A stretch of DNA of 64,000 nt, from contig NC_015138.1 in assembly GCF_000176855.2 (NCBI RefSeq), positions 3,906,001 through 3,970,000 of the forward strand. Direction: 5' to 3'. Origin of the DNA: Paracidovorax avenae ATCC 19860 (GTDB taxonomy: Bacteria > Pseudomonadota > Gammaproteobacteria > Burkholderiales > Burkholderiaceae_C). This document shows positions 20,831 through 31,381 of the stretch, piece after piece (position 1 is the stretch's first letter; each line of letters begins with the position of its first letter). The notes below the pieces were generated by a model, which saw only the letters and a list, made by a program, of their open reading frames with translations, searched no databases and was not told where the DNA came from. The translations under genes were made by a program, and so were the position numbers.

Positions 20831-21370
20831 ATGCCCAACGCCAAGCATTCCCCCGCCTCCACGGCCCCGTCCGAGGCGGCCGCCGCTGAAGCGGCACAGT
20901 ACCTCACGTTCCAGCTGGGGCGCGAAATGTTCGCCATCGGCATCCTTGCGATCAAGGAGATCATCGAATACGGCGAACCGACCGCGGTGCCGATGATGCC
21001 GCGCTCCGTGCGCGGCGTCATCAACCTCCGCGGCGCCGTGGTGCCCGTCATCGACCTGCAGGCGCACTTCGGCGGCGAACCCGCGGCCGTGGGCAAGCGC
21101 ACCTGCATCGTGATCGTCGAAGTCGGTGCGGACCAGGAACGCCAGGTGATCGGCGTCGTGGTGGATGCCGTCAACGAAGTCATCGACATCAGTCCGGCCG
21201 ACATCGAGCCCCCTCCCCCCTTCGGGGCCCGCATCCAGGCAGACTTCATCCAGGGCATGGGCAAGGTGCGCGATCGCCTGGTGGTCCTGCTGAACCTGGA
21301 CCGCGCCTTCTCCACGCAGGCACTGGCCGAACTGGCCCGGCTGCCGGCCGATACGGCCGAGCCCCGCTGA
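20831..21370 (+). CDS. cheW: Chemotaxis coupling protein CheW
   Basis: A 179-aa CheW with YLTFQLGREMFAIGILAIKE, MMPRSVRGVINLRGAVVPVIDL and the late FIQGMGKVRDRLVVLLNL, covering the whole two-lobed SH3-like fold. It couples receptors to CheA. GAGGA sits 7 bp before the ATG at 20831. An in-frame ATG at 20810 overlaps the MCP stop and is an alternative. The N-terminal 20 residues are a Ser/Ala-rich extension. Confidence 0.93.
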   Translation: MPNAKHSPASTAPSEAAAAEAAQYLTFQLGREMFAIGILAIKEIIEYGEPTAVPMMPRSVRGVINLRGAVVPVIDLQAHFGGEPAAVGKRTCIVIVEVGADQERQVIGVVVDAVNEVIDISPADIEPPPPFGARIQADFIQGMGKVRDRLVVLLNLDRAFSTQALAELARLPADTAEPR

Positions 21371-21410
21371 GAAGCCCCGCCCCGCTGCGCCCGACCACGC
21401 CCGCCACCGA

Positions 21411-22643
21411 ATGAACGCCCCTGACCCGTCCCTGCCCAGTGCGGCCGCCTGCTCGGTCCTCGTCGTCGATGACAGCACACCGCAGCGGCAGCATGCCGTG
21501 CGGCTCTGCCACGACCTGGGCATCGGGCAGGTGCTGGAGGCCTGCCATGGCCGCCATGCCCTGGAGGTGATCGCGGCGATGGACCCGCAGCCCAGCCTGG
21601 TCGTCGTGGACCTCGAGATGCCCGAAATGGACGGCATCGAACTCATCGAAGCCCTGCAGCAGCAAGGCCTGCGCATTCCGATCCTGCTGCTGTCGGCACA
21701 CGGGGATGCGCTGCTGGATTCGGTCCAGTCGCTGGGCACGTCGGTGGTGCGCGGGCTGCACAAGCCGCTGGCCAGCGGCGACCTGCAGGCGGTGCTGGAG
21801 GAAGTGCTGTCGCCGTCGGCGCCCGCCGCCGACCGGCGCCGCGCCCCCCGCATGCCGATCGATGCAGCGATGCTCGAACAGGCCATCCGCGAAGGAGGCA
21901 TCACGCCCCACTTCCAGCCCAAGGCGGACACCCGCACCGGCATGCTCCGGGGGGTCGAGGCCCTGGCACGCTGGAACCATCCGGTGCTGGGCATGGTGCC
22001 GCCGGACGAATTCATTCCGCTGGCCGAGAGCGCGGGGCTTATCCACGCACTGACGCTGTCCATGATGGAGCGCAGCTTCCTGCAGTGCGCCGCCTGGCAA
22101 TCGCGCGGCATGCGGCTCACGCTGTCCATCAATCTGTCGCCGCAGCTGCTGGCCTTGCCGGACATCGTGAACGAGATATGCGCGCGGCAACTGCGGTACG
22201 GCCTGGCGCCGTCGCAACTGATGCTGGAGGTCACCGAAGGATCGATGGTGGAAACCTCCAGCGCCGCGCACTCGGCATTGGTGCGCCTGCGGCTCAAGGG
22301 GTTCGGCTTGTCCATCGACGACTACGGCACCGGGTTTTCCTCGCTGCAGCAGCTCTCGCGCATACCCTTCTCCGAACTCAAGATAGACCGCTCGTTCGTG
22401 CATGGCGCCCATCGCCGCAAGAGCCTGCGCGTGATCCTCGAGTCCGCGCTCGACCTGGCGCGGCGGCTCAACCTCTCCACGGTGGCCGAAGGCGTGGAAC
22501 ACCTGGAAGACTGGCGCCTGCTCCAGGACTTCGGCTGCACCAGTGCCCAGGGCTGGCTGATCGCCAAGGCGATGCCCGGGGAAGACCTGCCCACCTGGAA
22601 CCGCACCCACCGCACGCGCCTGGACGCCCTGCGGCTTCCCTGA
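21411..22643 (+). CDS. Response regulator with EAL c-di-GMP phosphodiesterase domain
   Basis: A 410-aa protein. The N-terminal receiver has VVDDS, Asp67 in VVVDLEMPEMDG and Lys in LHKPLA. A C-terminal EAL domain follows (about 150-400). Catalytic motifs look intact: GVEALARWNHP (EAL), INLSP, LEVTEG, SIDDYGTGFSSL (the DDFGTG loop), ELKIDRSFV and VAEGVE. It should hydrolyse c-di-GMP under control of phosphorylation, plausibly by the CheA of this operon. There is no GGDEF domain. This links chemosensory signalling to c-di-GMP level. Confidence 0.9.
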   Translation: MNAPDPSLPSAAACSVLVVDDSTPQRQHAVRLCHDLGIGQVLEACHGRHALEVIAAMDPQPSLVVVDLEMPEMDGIELIEALQQQGLRIPILLLSAHGDALLDSVQSLGTSVVRGLHKPLASGDLQAVLEEVLSPSAPAADRRRAPRMPIDAAMLEQAIREGGITPHFQPKADTRTGMLRGVEALARWNHPVLGMVPPDEFIPLAESAGLIHALTLSMMERSFLQCAAWQSRGMRLTLSINLSPQLLALPDIVNEICARQLRYGLAPSQLMLEVTEGSMVETSSAAHSALVRLRLKGFGLSIDDYGTGFSSLQQLSRIPFSELKIDRSFVHGAHRRKSLRVILESALDLARRLNLSTVAEGVEHLEDWRLLQDFGCTSAQGWLIAKAMPGEDLPTWNRTHRTRLDALRLP

Positions 22644-22655
22644 CCACTGCCACCC

Positions 22656-23459
22656 ATGCCATCCAGAACCATCTCCGATCGCGATTACGGGAACTTCCAG
22701 CGCTTCATCTTCGATGCGGCCGGCATCACCCTGTCACCGGCGAAAAAAGCCCTGGTCTGCGGGCGCCTGGCCAAGCGCCTGCACGCGACCCGGGTGGCGG
22801 GGTACTCGGAATACTTCGCGCTGCTGCAAAGCGGCCAGGATCCCGCCGAAGTGCAGATGGCGATCGACCTGCTCACCACCAACGAAACCTATTTCTTCCG
22901 CGAATCTCGGCATTTCGAGCTGCTGCGCAGCGCCGCGCAGCAGCCCGGCGCCACCTCGCCGTTCCGCGTGTGGAGCGCCGCCAGCTCCAGCGGCGAAGAG
23001 GCCTACAGCATCGCCATGGTCCTGGCGGACTGCCGAGGCAGCCAGCCTTTCGAGGTGGTGGGCACCGACATCAGCACGCGCATGCTGGACAAGGCCCGCA
23101 CCGGCCACTACCCCGAGCAGCGCGCCCGCCAGATCCCCGAACCCTACCTGCGGCGCTTCTGCCTGAAGGGCCAGGGGCCCCAGGCGGGAACGCTGCTGGT
23201 GGCGCGCGAGCTGCGCCAGAAGGTCCGTTTCCTTCACGCCAACCTGAACACCCGGCTCCCCGACCTGGGCAGCTTCGACATCGTGTTCCTGCGCAACGTG
23301 ATGATCTACTTCAACGGCGACACCAAGCGCGACGTGGTGGCCCGCGTGATCTCGTTCATCCGGCCGGGCGGGTACCTCTATATCGGCCACTCGGAGAGCC
23401 TGCACGGCATCGATGCCGCCATGGTGCAGATCGCACCCTCGGTCTATCGCAAGCCATGA
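22656..23459 (+). CDS. cheR: MCP methyltransferase CheR
   Basis: A 267-aa CheR with an N-terminal helical domain (about 1-75, LTTNETYFFRE) and a SAM-dependent methyltransferase domain with SAASSSGEEAYSIAM, EVVGTDIS, IVFLRNVMIYF and GGYLYIGHSESL. It transfers methyl groups to glutamates of the two MCPs, whose C-terminal QFxRY tails could tether it. It starts 12 bp after the EAL gene. Confidence 0.93.
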   Translation: MPSRTISDRDYGNFQRFIFDAAGITLSPAKKALVCGRLAKRLHATRVAGYSEYFALLQSGQDPAEVQMAIDLLTTNETYFFRESRHFELLRSAAQQPGATSPFRVWSAASSSGEEAYSIAMVLADCRGSQPFEVVGTDISTRMLDKARTGHYPEQRARQIPEPYLRRFCLKGQGPQAGTLLVARELRQKVRFLHANLNTRLPDLGSFDIVFLRNVMIYFNGDTKRDVVARVISFIRPGGYLYIGHSESLHGIDAAMVQIAPSVYRKP

Positions 23460-23474
23460 TGTCCGGAGCCGCAC

Positions 23475-23978
23475 GTGCCGACGTCTTTCAGGCCCATGGA
23501 CGTCTTCCTCCAACCGGGGGAATACTTCGTGGGTGACGACACCATGCGGCTACGCACCATGCTGGGCTCCTGCGTGGCGATCACGCTGTGGCACCCCGCG
23601 CGCCGCATCGGCGCCATGTCGCACTTCCTGCTGGCCGACCGCGGCCGCCCCGCCCGGCCCGGCGAACTGGACGGCCGCTATGGCGACGAGGCGCTGGAGC
23701 TGATGGTGCGCGGCCTGCGGCGCCAGCGCGTGTCCATCGCCGAATGCGAAGCCAAGATCTTCGGCGGCGGCAACATGTTTCCCACCCGGCCCCGGCCCGC
23801 GATGGACTCCGTCGGCACCCGCAACGGCCACGCCGCACGGCAACTGCTGGCCGGGCGGGGCATCGGCGTCCGCAGCGAACACCTTTTCGGCGACGGCCAC
23901 CGGCAGGTGGTGTTCGACGTCGCCAGCGGCGCGGTCTGGGTCCGCCAGGTCCCGCCGGCCGCACTGCGGCAGCCGTAG
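23475..23978 (+). CDS. cheD: Chemoreceptor glutamine deamidase CheD
   Basis: A 167-aa CheD with TMLGSCVAITLW (catalytic Cys), MSHFLLAD (catalytic His) and AKIFGGGNMF. It deamidates receptor glutamines to allow methylation. A GTG at 23475 is the first start after cheR (15-bp gap); an ATG at 23496 (MDVFLQPGEYFVGD) would also give a complete protein. Confidence 0.92.
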   Translation: MPTSFRPMDVFLQPGEYFVGDDTMRLRTMLGSCVAITLWHPARRIGAMSHFLLADRGRPARPGELDGRYGDEALELMVRGLRRQRVSIAECEAKIFGGGNMFPTRPRPAMDSVGTRNGHAARQLLAGRGIGVRSEHLFGDGHRQVVFDVASGAVWVRQVPPAALRQP

Positions 23979-24020
23979 CCGCCCCCCTTCCAGCGCTTCA
24001 CAGCACAGCCAACCATCCCC

Positions 24021-25094
24021 ATGAAACCCATCCAAGTCATCGTCGTGGACGATTCCGCCGTCGTGCGCCAGGTACTCACCGGCCTGCTCGGGGAGGCGCC
24101 CGGCATCGAGGTGCTGCATGCGGCAGCCGACCCGCTGCTGGCCATGGAGCGCATGAAGCACCAGTGGCCGGACGTGATCCTGCTGGATGTCGAGATGCCC
24201 CGCATGGACGGCATCACCTTCCTGCGCAAGATCATGGCCGAGCGCCCCACGCCCGTCGTCATCTGCTCCACCCTCACGGAAAAAGGCGCCAGGACCACCA
24301 TGGAGGCGCTCGCCGCCGGCGCGGTGGCCATCGTGACCAAGCCCCGGCTGGGCCTCAAGAGCTTCCTGACCGAGAGCGCGGACGAACTGGTCGCCACCGT
24401 GCGCGCCGCGGCGCGCGCCAACGTGCGGCGCCTGGCCCGGCAGCCTGCAGCGCCCGCGATGGCGCCCCCGCCCGGCAAAAACACCGCCGACGCCATCCTG
24501 CCGCCCGGTGCGGGCCGCGCGATGGCCCAGACCACCGAGCGCGTGGTGGCCATCGGCACCTCCACCGGCGGCACGCAGGCTCTGGAAGAGGTGCTCACCG
24601 CCCTGCCCCGCGTATGCCCCGGCATCGTCATCGTGCAGCACATGCCGGAAAAATTCACCGCTGCCTTCGCCAGCCGCCTGGACGGCCTGTGCCGCATCGC
24701 CGTCAAGGAGGCGGAAAACAACGACCGCGTCGTCCCCGGCCGCGCACTGATCGCCCCGGGAGGCAAGCACATGCTGCTGCGGCGCAGCGGTGCCCAGTAC
24801 CACGTGGAAGTGCTCGACGGCCCCCTGGTGAACCGCCACCGCCCCTCCGTGGACGTGCTGTTCCGCTCCGTGGCCAAATGCGCGGGCGCCAACGCCCACG
24901 GCATCATCATGACCGGCATGGGCGACGACGGCGCCGCCGGCCTGCTCGAGATGCACCAGGCCGGCGCCCGCACGACCGCCCAGGACGAAGAGAGCTGCGT
25001 CGTCTTCGGCATGCCGAAGGAGGCGATCAAGCGGGGGGGCGTGGACAAGGTGCTGCCGCTGTCGGCGATCTGGCGGGAGATCGGGGGGGCTTAG
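24021..25094 (+). CDS. cheB: Chemotaxis methylesterase/deamidase CheB
   Basis: A 357-aa protein with a receiver domain (VVDDSAVVR; Asp56 in [11 protein letters not shown]; Lys in VTKPR), a proline/alanine linker, and a methylesterase domain whose catalytic triad lies in [10 protein letters not shown] (Ser), IVQHMPEKF (His) and MTGMGDDGA (Asp). It counteracts CheR after phosphorylation by CheA. It is the last gene of the che operon and converges on the pilin operon with a 36-bp gap. Confidence 0.93.
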   Translation: MKPIQVIVVDDSAVVRQVLTGLLGEAPGIEVLHAAADPLLAMERMKHQWPDVILLDVEMPRMDGITFLRKIMAERPTPVVICSTLTEKGARTTMEALAAGAVAIVTKPRLGLKSFLTESADELVATVRAAARANVRRLARQPAAPAMAPPPGKNTADAILPPGAGRAMAQTTERVVAIGTSTGGTQALEEVLTALPRVCPGIVIVQHMPEKFTAAFASRLDGLCRIAVKEAENNDRVVPGRALIAPGGKHMLLRRSGAQYHVEVLDGPLVNRHRPSVDVLFRSVAKCAGANAHGIIMTGMGDDGAAGLLEMHQAGARTTAQDEESCVVFGMPKEAIKRGGVDKVLPLSAIWREIGGA

Positions 25095-25130
25095 GGAGGG
25101 GCCAGCCGCCGAAAGCCGGCCCGCAGACCG

Positions 25131-25736
25131 TCAACTGCCGCCGCTGGCACACGCGGCATCTGTCGCGGACGTCGGCTTGCAGACGCGCACGCGGCCCGTC
25201 TTGAAGATGATGACCCGGCGCGTCTGTTCCAGCAGCGCCGCATCGGAAAGATCGTTGCGCGCGATTTCCATGGTGACGTTGCCGAAGTCCTTCACATAGC
25301 CCGAAGAGTTGAAGAAGATGGTGGGGGTACTGCCTGTCGCAGTACCGGTACCGGTCACGGAAAAATACGATGCCAGCGCCGGCTGGGTGGACAGCACGAG
25401 GTCCTTGGTCGCATCGAAGGAACCATCGCCATCGACATCCACGAATGCAGTCCACCCCCCCGCCCAGGAACTGCCGGAGGCAGGAACTACTCCTGCATTC
25501 ATGTTGCGCTTCATGGCCTCCGTACGGGCCGAGTTGACGCTCGAAAGCAGCCCGTTGGCGGCAGAGGTTAGTTCGGAATTGCGCTGAAAGCTCACGAAGC
25601 TAGGAATGCCGATGCGCAGGAGCACGGCCACCAGCACCATCGTCACCATGAGTTCGATCAGGGTGAAGCCCCGGGCATGCCTGGCGACCAGGCGGCGCTG
25701 GCGGGCCTGAAGCCCGTGGCACAGGGGCATCTTCAT
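25131..25736 (-). CDS. Type IV pilus minor pseudopilin, FimT/FimU-GspH family
   Basis: A 201-aa prepilin. A 22-residue basic leader ends in [14 protein letters not shown], the prepilin peptidase site (cleavage after Gly), followed by the hydrophobic N-terminal helix. The GspH-type globular domain includes [14 protein letters not shown] and a C-terminal Cys pair for a disulfide. The start at 25736 overlaps the pilE stop (ATGA). It is the last gene of the minor-pilin operon, whereas in Pseudomonas fimU leads it. Confidence 0.85.
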   Translation of the reverse strand: MKMPLCHGLQARQRRLVARHARGFTLIELMVTMVLVAVLLRIGIPSFVSFQRNSELTSAANGLLSSVNSARTEAMKRNMNAGVVPASGSSWAGGWTAFVDVDGDGSFDATKDLVLSTQPALASYFSVTGTGTATGSTPTIFFNSSGYVKDFGNVTMEIARNDLSDAALLEQTRRVIIFKTGRVRVCKPTSATDAACASGGS

Positions 25737-26227
25737 GGCCAGCACAGCTTGGGATTGGTGCTGCTGGCCGTTCCGGTGCATGACTTGACTCCCGTGCTGG
25801 TCATGGAGATATCTCCTACGGCGGGGTCTGCCTTGACCGGGCTGGCTACCACCTTCACGCAGTCCGACAGTGTCAAGGTGCTGCTACAGGTCGTGGCCGA
25901 CAGCTGGTAGCTCGCCGAGCCGAGGCTTTCGCCTGCATACGTCTTGAAAGGCACCGTGAAGGAGGCAGCAATACCGCAGGCAGTATTCGCCGTGGCGGTC
26001 GCAGTACCTCCGCTATTGCTGAAACCGAGGTAGCAATTGCGCTGCGTGAGGAAACGCTCCTGCTGCTGCATGAGTTCCGCCAGCGCGGTGCGCGCCTGGG
26101 CGCGCCGGCCCTTGAGTACGGAATCGTTGTAGGCGGGATAGGCCACCGCCGCCAGGATACCGACGATCGCCACGACGATCATCAGCTCCAGCAGGGAAAA
26201 ACCACGGATTGAACGATGGTGTGTCAT
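25733..26227 (-). CDS. pilE: Type IV minor pilin PilE
   Basis: A 164-aa pilin with leader [21 protein letters not shown]-terminal helix and [19 protein letters not shown], as in PilE. A C-terminal disulfide pair frames the D-loop. It overlaps both pilY1 and fimT by ATGA junctions. It probably belongs to the minor-pilin/PilY1 priming complex at the pilus tip and is not the major subunit. Confidence 0.87.
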   Translation of the reverse strand: MTHHRSIRGFSLLELMIVVAIVGILAAVAYPAYNDSVLKGRRAQARTALAELMQQQERFLTQRNCYLGFSNSGGTATATANTACGIAASFTVPFKTYAGESLGSASYQLSATTCSSTLTLSDCVKVVASPVKADPAVGDISMTSTGVKSCTGTASSTNPKLCWP

Positions 26228-29200
26228 GGGGTTGTCGCATCCTTGCGCAGTTGCCGGTAATCGTAGATCTGCCGCCAGCTGAGCCGGCCGACCACCTCCT
26301 GCACTGTGGTGCTCTTGCCTTCGGTAACACCCGAGGAGCCGGTCTGCAGGCTGCGCTTCATGATCGTGCGAATCGCCTGGCCAGTGCTATCGTAATTGGT
26401 CACCGTAGAACTGGCGGTGTCCTCGATCACCACGAATGCGCTCAGCAGGCCCACCCTGGATTCGGCAGTGGAGCCATTGCCGAGGGAGACATCCAGAGTG
26501 TATTGGCGGCCGGAGCCCGGATTGGCGTCACAGGCGCCCGCAGAGGCGACATCTCCGGGAATGACCGTGCTGAATGCCACCGTCAGCCCGCCCAGATCGG
26601 TGAAACCGCTGATGGATCGCTCCCCGGAAGTCGGCAGATCGATATACCAGCCGGCACGCTGGGTAGTGTCTCCGTCGCTCTGGGGCCTTCCCCATTTGAA
26701 GCTGGGGACAGTCACCGTTTGCGCCGAGGTGCTCACCGTGCCTGCAGTCATCCGGCTGCGCCCGGATATGGCAGACGCAGGGTTGGAAGAGTCCGCCGTG
26801 GTGGATCCGTTATCGTAGAGCGCATATACGCTCTGCGCCCGGGTGGAAGTCCGGTCCGATGATTCCAGGTACTTGCCCGTGCCCACCAGCACGTAGAACG
26901 TTTCCTTGCCGTCCACGATCGGGCCGGTGAAGAGCTGGGGTGCCGACGTGATCGGCTGGACATTGCCGGAAGCATCCTTGGCGATGAAGAACGGATAAGG
27001 TGTGCCTCCAGACCCGAAACTGCTCAGGCCGGCGACCGTCCAGTTGCTGGTAGCCTTGTAGCCATAAGACGTGCAGGACGTATCGGTGGCGCTGCTTCTC
27101 GTGCAGGTGAAATCCAGCTTCCAGACTTTGCCATGCAGGTCGCCGGCATAGATCTGCGTCACGTCGCCGGCAAGGGCGTAGAGCGGCGTGAAATTCGCCA
27201 TACCCGTGGCTACGGTGGCCGCCACAGCCGTATCCACGGGGAAAATCAGCTTGAAATAGTTGGTCCCTTCGACCCATGCATCCCCCGACGCCTTGTCCAG
27301 TGCGAGCAGGAAGAGCGCCGGACGGCCACCGCCGCCGCCGTTGTCGAAGCTGCTGGAATAATTGTCCGCGCCGCTGGCCACGACGGCAAACCAGCGGTAG
27401 GTATCTGCGCCGGTCCGGAACTTGAGGATCTGCGGACGTCCGACCACGAAACCCATGTCTGCATCATCAGCGCCAGTGAACTCCCACAGCGCATTGCCGA
27501 CTGCAAAGGTTTCCGGCTTGGAGACGTCGAGCGCGAACACTCCCCGGCCGCCGGCGCCGGTACCGGAAACGAGCACGGTCTTCCAGTCGGTAGCACTGCC
27601 AGCACCCGACGTAAATGCCACCTGAGCCTCTCCCACGGCCGAGGGTGCGTCGACATAGGCTTGGTGATTGTTGACGTAGGTCGGCGAAGTAAGGGCCGAG
27701 AGCTTGGGGCCCATCCAGCTGGGAATATAGGCAAACAGCTCATCGCCTGCGGTGATTCCCTTGCCAGTGTCCGTCTGCGCTGCAAAGGCGTGCAGCATGC
27801 CATCATTCGCACCTGCGAACACGACTGGAGAACGACCGGCATTCTCGGTTTTGAACAATGCATAGCTGTTACCCGTGAAGGCTGCCGCGGGAGGGCCGGA
27901 GAATGTGACTCCGGAGTTCACGATATCCCCCAGCAGTTCCGTACGTACCCGGAATTGCGCACCGGCGCCTTCATTGGTGCGTACACCACGCAGGTAATTC
28001 AACCGGTCCGGCCCCAGCGAATCCGCCGTAGCGCTAGGCGAAGCCTTGCTCAGGGACGTCTGCATCGCTTTGCCGTTGATTGCGCTCCAGGTGAATTCCG
28101 TCGCAGCCAGCCGGCTGCCATGGCCGGCGAAAATCTTCCGATCGGCAGCATTTTTGATTTTCAGGCGGGCAGCGGCACTCCACACCGGATTGGACGACAC
28201 GGAAAGGCCGACCGACGAACCGCTCCCGGAACGCGTGATCTGCTCGGCGATCACGTCGCCCGTCCATGAAGCGACGTCGAACTTCGCGGAATACAGGAAA
28301 TTGTCGGTGCTGGCCTGCACGCGAGAAGCAGAGGAACTGCCGGCGATGCTGCGCGCACTTCCGATCGAGTTCTCGAAGATCGCCCTGAACGCGGCAAGCA
28401 CGCCACGCGCATCGCTCTGAAGATAGTAGCTGGATGCCTCACCGGGAGCACTTGGCTTTTGCCAGACATTGTTGTCGTTCGTATCGGTGATCTGGTTCCT
28501 GAAAGGATTGCCGTAAGTGTTGTACGGATCCGGCGAACCGCTCGATGACGACGAAGAAGTCGAATTGAAGCCACCGTATTTGGCGGCCATGAAGAACTGG
28601 TTGCGCGTCTGCCGGGTAGCGGCGTCGTTCTGGGTTGCGTATTCGTTCACGTCGAACAGGAACGTTTTCACACGCAGGCCAGGGCGCTGCTTGGCGGTCG
28701 CCGCAGTCCACCGGGTGCCGCGGATGTCCTGGGTATGCGCCCAGTAGGCGTACCCCATGATCTGGCTGGTCTGGCTGTTGGCAGGAACATTCGGATTGGC
28801 AGTGTTCGGATTGGACGTCGTGCGGTTCACGCCCTGGCCGTCCACGTAGGCCGTGGAAATGCCTTTCTCGAACGACTGCACCACCTGGTGCCACGTCCGG
28901 AAGTTCGTGGCATTGTTGGCCGGATCATCGGAGGTGGGGATGTTGCGCCAATTGCCGTCGTGGGTGTTGATGTCCCCGATCACCACGATGTTGCTGCGCA
29001 CACACGAATAGTTCTCGGAGGAGGAACGCGCCCCCCCATAAGGATCGATGTTCGTCCAGTCGGTATAGACGGGATAGCCGTCGTACAGCGCGCTGCCGGT
29101 GGACGGAGTGCCCAGACCGGAAATCGCATCCGCGGTGGGCGGCAGGCCCTGCATGTAGCGCAACGCTTGGTAATACAACTCCCCGACCGGATCGTATTGC

Positions 29201-30726
29201 TTGTAGCGCCCGGGCACGGGCCCGGTCCGTCCGAACTGGTTCAGGTAATTGATCACCCCGCTGATGCCGAAGACAGTATCCGATTCGGGATTCTTGTTGA
29301 AGATGCCGGTGTTGATATTCCACTCGGACTTCGCATTCGTCGCGGTCTCCTCGCGCCCCAGTACATCGAAGGTCTTCTGACCGACGTATTTCATGGGTGC
29401 ACGCAGAACGCCACCATAGCGGCCATTGTTGTAGCTCGCCGTCTGGTCCATCAGGTAGCCAAAAGCCGCCAGCCTGAGTTGGTCGGAATACTTCTGGATC
29501 ACGCCCACGGGCTTGTAGTTGCCACTCGGGTACTGGGTGCACAGGCCGTAGTCACGGATATCCTGCAGCAGGTCGTCGGTCTTGTTGCAGACCTGCACGC
29601 GTGAATAGAAGAAACCGTCGGAATTGAGGGCCGTGGTCTGGGGGGGCTGCCACGTACCTGTGTAGGGACGCGTATAGCAACTCTTGCCCTGGCCAGGAGC
29701 GGGATCACCAATCACCTGGTAGTTGCAATTGATGCCATTCGAGGCGGGGACGATGGCCCAGTTCCCCCGCGGGGTCAGCCGGGTGGGAGGAACACCGAAC
29801 CACACCTCGCGCACGCCGGTGAAGTTGCACATGGAATTTTCCGCAGTGCAAAGTACGGCATCGTTCGGCAAGGCTACGTTGTTCTGGTAGGTAGTCGTGC
29901 CACGGCTCTGCGTTGTGGTGGGAGCGCCGAGCGTATATCCGCTCGTGTCGGAGCAGGATCCCGCGGCGGACGACCCCGCCCGGAAGTACACCCGGTTCAG
30001 GGTGTTGGCCACCCAGATGTCGTTGCCGTTGGCGCCGGTCACCATGGCAGTCGGCACGGCGCCCCAATAGGAGTTCGCCCCTCCCCCGTCCTTCGTCAGC
30101 CGCTTGGCCGGGAAGTTGTTCGAGTTCCACATGCAGATGGGATCGCCGTTCGGCAGCACGGCCCGCTGCAGGATGGTCAAAGTCGAGGTATCGACATAGC
30201 GGTCCCCACCGGAGAGCGCAAGGCGCAGCATGTCCACGGCCGAATTGGTGGCCCAGTTCAGGAAGTTTCCGCTGAATGCATTGCTGCACTTGCGGTTCGT
30301 GGCTCTTCCGATGGGATCGAAGCGCTTGTAATCGGCGGCAGTCCTCCCACTTTCAGGCGTCTCGGTCGGCGCGTCGTTGTATTGGTAGCAGCTTTCCGCG
30401 TCGTAATAGCCGAGGTATTCCTTGGTGTTGGCGTACGAATCATCGGTATTCGTATTGGGCACGTTGACGTACTGGGCGCCCACGGTGGGAAACTCCACCG
30501 ACAGGGCCAGGGCCATGGTGGGTTTGTCCTTCACGTTCACCGCGTACAGCGGGTCGCTGGACAGGTTGATCGGCGGCGTGGTGACGGGAGCACCCGTTCC
30601 CATCGCCAGGAATGATGTGCCAAACGCGAAAAGGCCCACGAGGACGGCCACGGCCCCCAGGAATGGCTTGTTGATGAAGCCCCGCTGACGCAGGGAGGGC
30701 CGGTGGGATGGACTCTGGGAGTTCAT
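26224..30726 (-). CDS. pilY1: Type IV pilus tip adhesin/assembly protein PilY1
   Basis: A 1500-aa protein with an N-terminal hydrophobic segment (about 17-40) for export. The long N-terminal half lacks an obvious vWA MIDAS (DxSxS). The C-terminal half is a PilY1 beta-propeller with [39 protein letters not shown] and [16 protein letters not shown] calcium-loop-like DTNDNN occurs near residue 765. It starts 8 bp after the pilX stop, and its stop overlaps the pilE start. It primes pilus assembly and may mediate adhesion. The start at 30726 is preferred over 30777, which runs into pilX. Confidence 0.9.
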   Translation of the reverse strand: MNSQSPSHRPSLRQRGFINKPFLGAVAVLVGLFAFGTSFLAMGTGAPVTTPPINLSSDPLYAVNVKDKPTMALALSVEFPTVGAQYVNVPNTNTDDSYANTKEYLGYYDAESCYQYNDAPTETPESGRTAADYKRFDPIGRATNRKCSNAFSGNFLNWATNSAVDMLRLALSGGDRYVDTSTLTILQRAVLPNGDPICMWNSNNFPAKRLTKDGGGANSYWGAVPTAMVTGANGNDIWVANTLNRVYFRAGSSAAGSCSDTSGYTLGAPTTTQSRGTTTYQNNVALPNDAVLCTAENSMCNFTGVREVWFGVPPTRLTPRGNWAIVPASNGINCNYQVIGDPAPGQGKSCYTRPYTGTWQPPQTTALNSDGFFYSRVQVCNKTDDLLQDIRDYGLCTQYPSGNYKPVGVIQKYSDQLRLAAFGYLMDQTASYNNGRYGGVLRAPMKYVGQKTFDVLGREETATNAKSEWNINTGIFNKNPESDTVFGISGVINYLNQFGRTGPVPGRYKQYDPVGELYYQALRYMQGLPPTADAISGLGTPSTGSALYDGYPVYTDWTNIDPYGGARSSSENYSCVRSNIVVIGDINTHDGNWRNIPTSDDPANNATNFRTWHQVVQSFEKGISTAYVDGQGVNRTTSNPNTANPNVPANSQTSQIMGYAYWAHTQDIRGTRWTAATAKQRPGLRVKTFLFDVNEYATQNDAATRQTRNQFFMAAKYGGFNSTSSSSSSGSPDPYNTYGNPFRNQITDTNDNNVWQKPSAPGEASSYYLQSDARGVLAAFRAIFENSIGSARSIAGSSSASRVQASTDNFLYSAKFDVASWTGDVIAEQITRSGSGSSVGLSVSSNPVWSAAARLKIKNAADRKIFAGHGSRLAATEFTWSAINGKAMQTSLSKASPSATADSLGPDRLNYLRGVRTNEGAGAQFRVRTELLGDIVNSGVTFSGPPAAAFTGNSYALFKTENAGRSPVVFAGANDGMLHAFAAQTDTGKGITAGDELFAYIPSWMGPKLSALTSPTYVNNHQAYVDAPSAVGEAQVAFTSGAGSATDWKTVLVSGTGAGGRGVFALDVSKPETFAVGNALWEFTGADDADMGFVVGRPQILKFRTGADTYRWFAVVASGADNYSSSFDNGGGGGRPALFLLALDKASGDAWVEGTNYFKLIFPVDTAVAATVATGMANFTPLYALAGDVTQIYAGDLHGKVWKLDFTCTRSSATDTSCTSYGYKATSNWTVAGLSSFGSGGTPYPFFIAKDASGNVQPITSAPQLFTGPIVDGKETFYVLVGTGKYLESSDRTSTRAQSVYALYDNGSTTADSSNPASAISGRSRMTAGTVSTSAQTVTVPSFKWGRPQSDGDTTQRAGWYIDLPTSGERSISGFTDLGGLTVAFSTVIPGDVASAGACDANPGSGRQYTLDVSLGNGSTAESRVGLLSAFVVIEDTASSTVTNYDSTGQAIRTIMKRSLQTGSSGVTEGKSTTVQEVVGRLSWRQIYDYRQLRKDATTP

Positions 30727-30733
30727 GGCGGGC

Positions 30734-31381
30734 TCAGTTTCTGTAGACGATCTGCAGGACGCCCTGGGTGGAGGCACTAGGGCCGAATCCCATGGCGGTC
30801 ACGCGGTAGATGTATTTGCGGTCCTTGGGCGCCGTGGTGCGGGCGCCCTCGGGGTCTTCCACCAATTCGATCACGTAGCGCGGCGGCGCGGCCGGCTGCA
30901 AACCGGCCTGCCCCGACGGAAAAGCACGGCCGGTGAACGTGCCGAAGGCCACTGATTGGGGATTCGTGGACGAGGCCAGATCCACCGTCAACCATGCGGG
31001 CGCGACGCCGGGCAGGGTGTAGCAAAGACCCAGGTTCTTGGCGCTTTGATCTCCCCCGCAACCCGGGAGGAACTTCGTGACGTCCGTGCTGCCCCGCTTG
31101 AAGACTTCCCCACGCTTGGTAACCGTGGCGGCATCGGGTTTGCCGAGGATGTCCAGCTCCGCATCGATAAGCGCTGCCTCCGCGGACTGCCACGCCACTT
31201 GCTTGTCGCGGTCGTTGCGGGTCGAGCGTTCGCCCATCATCGAGATCTGGATTCCCGCCACGCCCAGGATGGAGACCACCACCAGTATCAGCAGGACGAC
31301 GATCAGCGACATGCCAGCCTCCGAGCGGCCACAGGGCGCGCCGCCTCGTGCGCGTATTTCAGGCTGATATCGGGACATCAT
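30734..31381 (-). CDS. pilX: Type IV pilus minor pilin PilX
   Basis: A 215-aa protein. A basic leader precedes AGMSLIVVLLILVVVSILGV, a less canonical prepilin helix as expected for PilX, then WQSAEAALIDAELDI. Its ATG overlaps the pilW stop. A Cys pair in GCGGDQSAKNLGLC could form a disulfide. It is a minor subunit of the initiation complex with PilV, PilW, PilE and PilY1. Confidence 0.85.
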   Translation of the reverse strand: MMSRYQPEIRARGGAPCGRSEAGMSLIVVLLILVVVSILGVAGIQISMMGERSTRNDRDKQVAWQSAEAALIDAELDILGKPDAATVTKRGEVFKRGSTDVTKFLPGCGGDQSAKNLGLCYTLPGVAPAWLTVDLASSTNPQSVAFGTFTGRAFPSGQAGLQPAAPPRYVIELVEDPEGARTTAPKDRKYIYRVTAMGFGPSASTQGVLQIVYRN

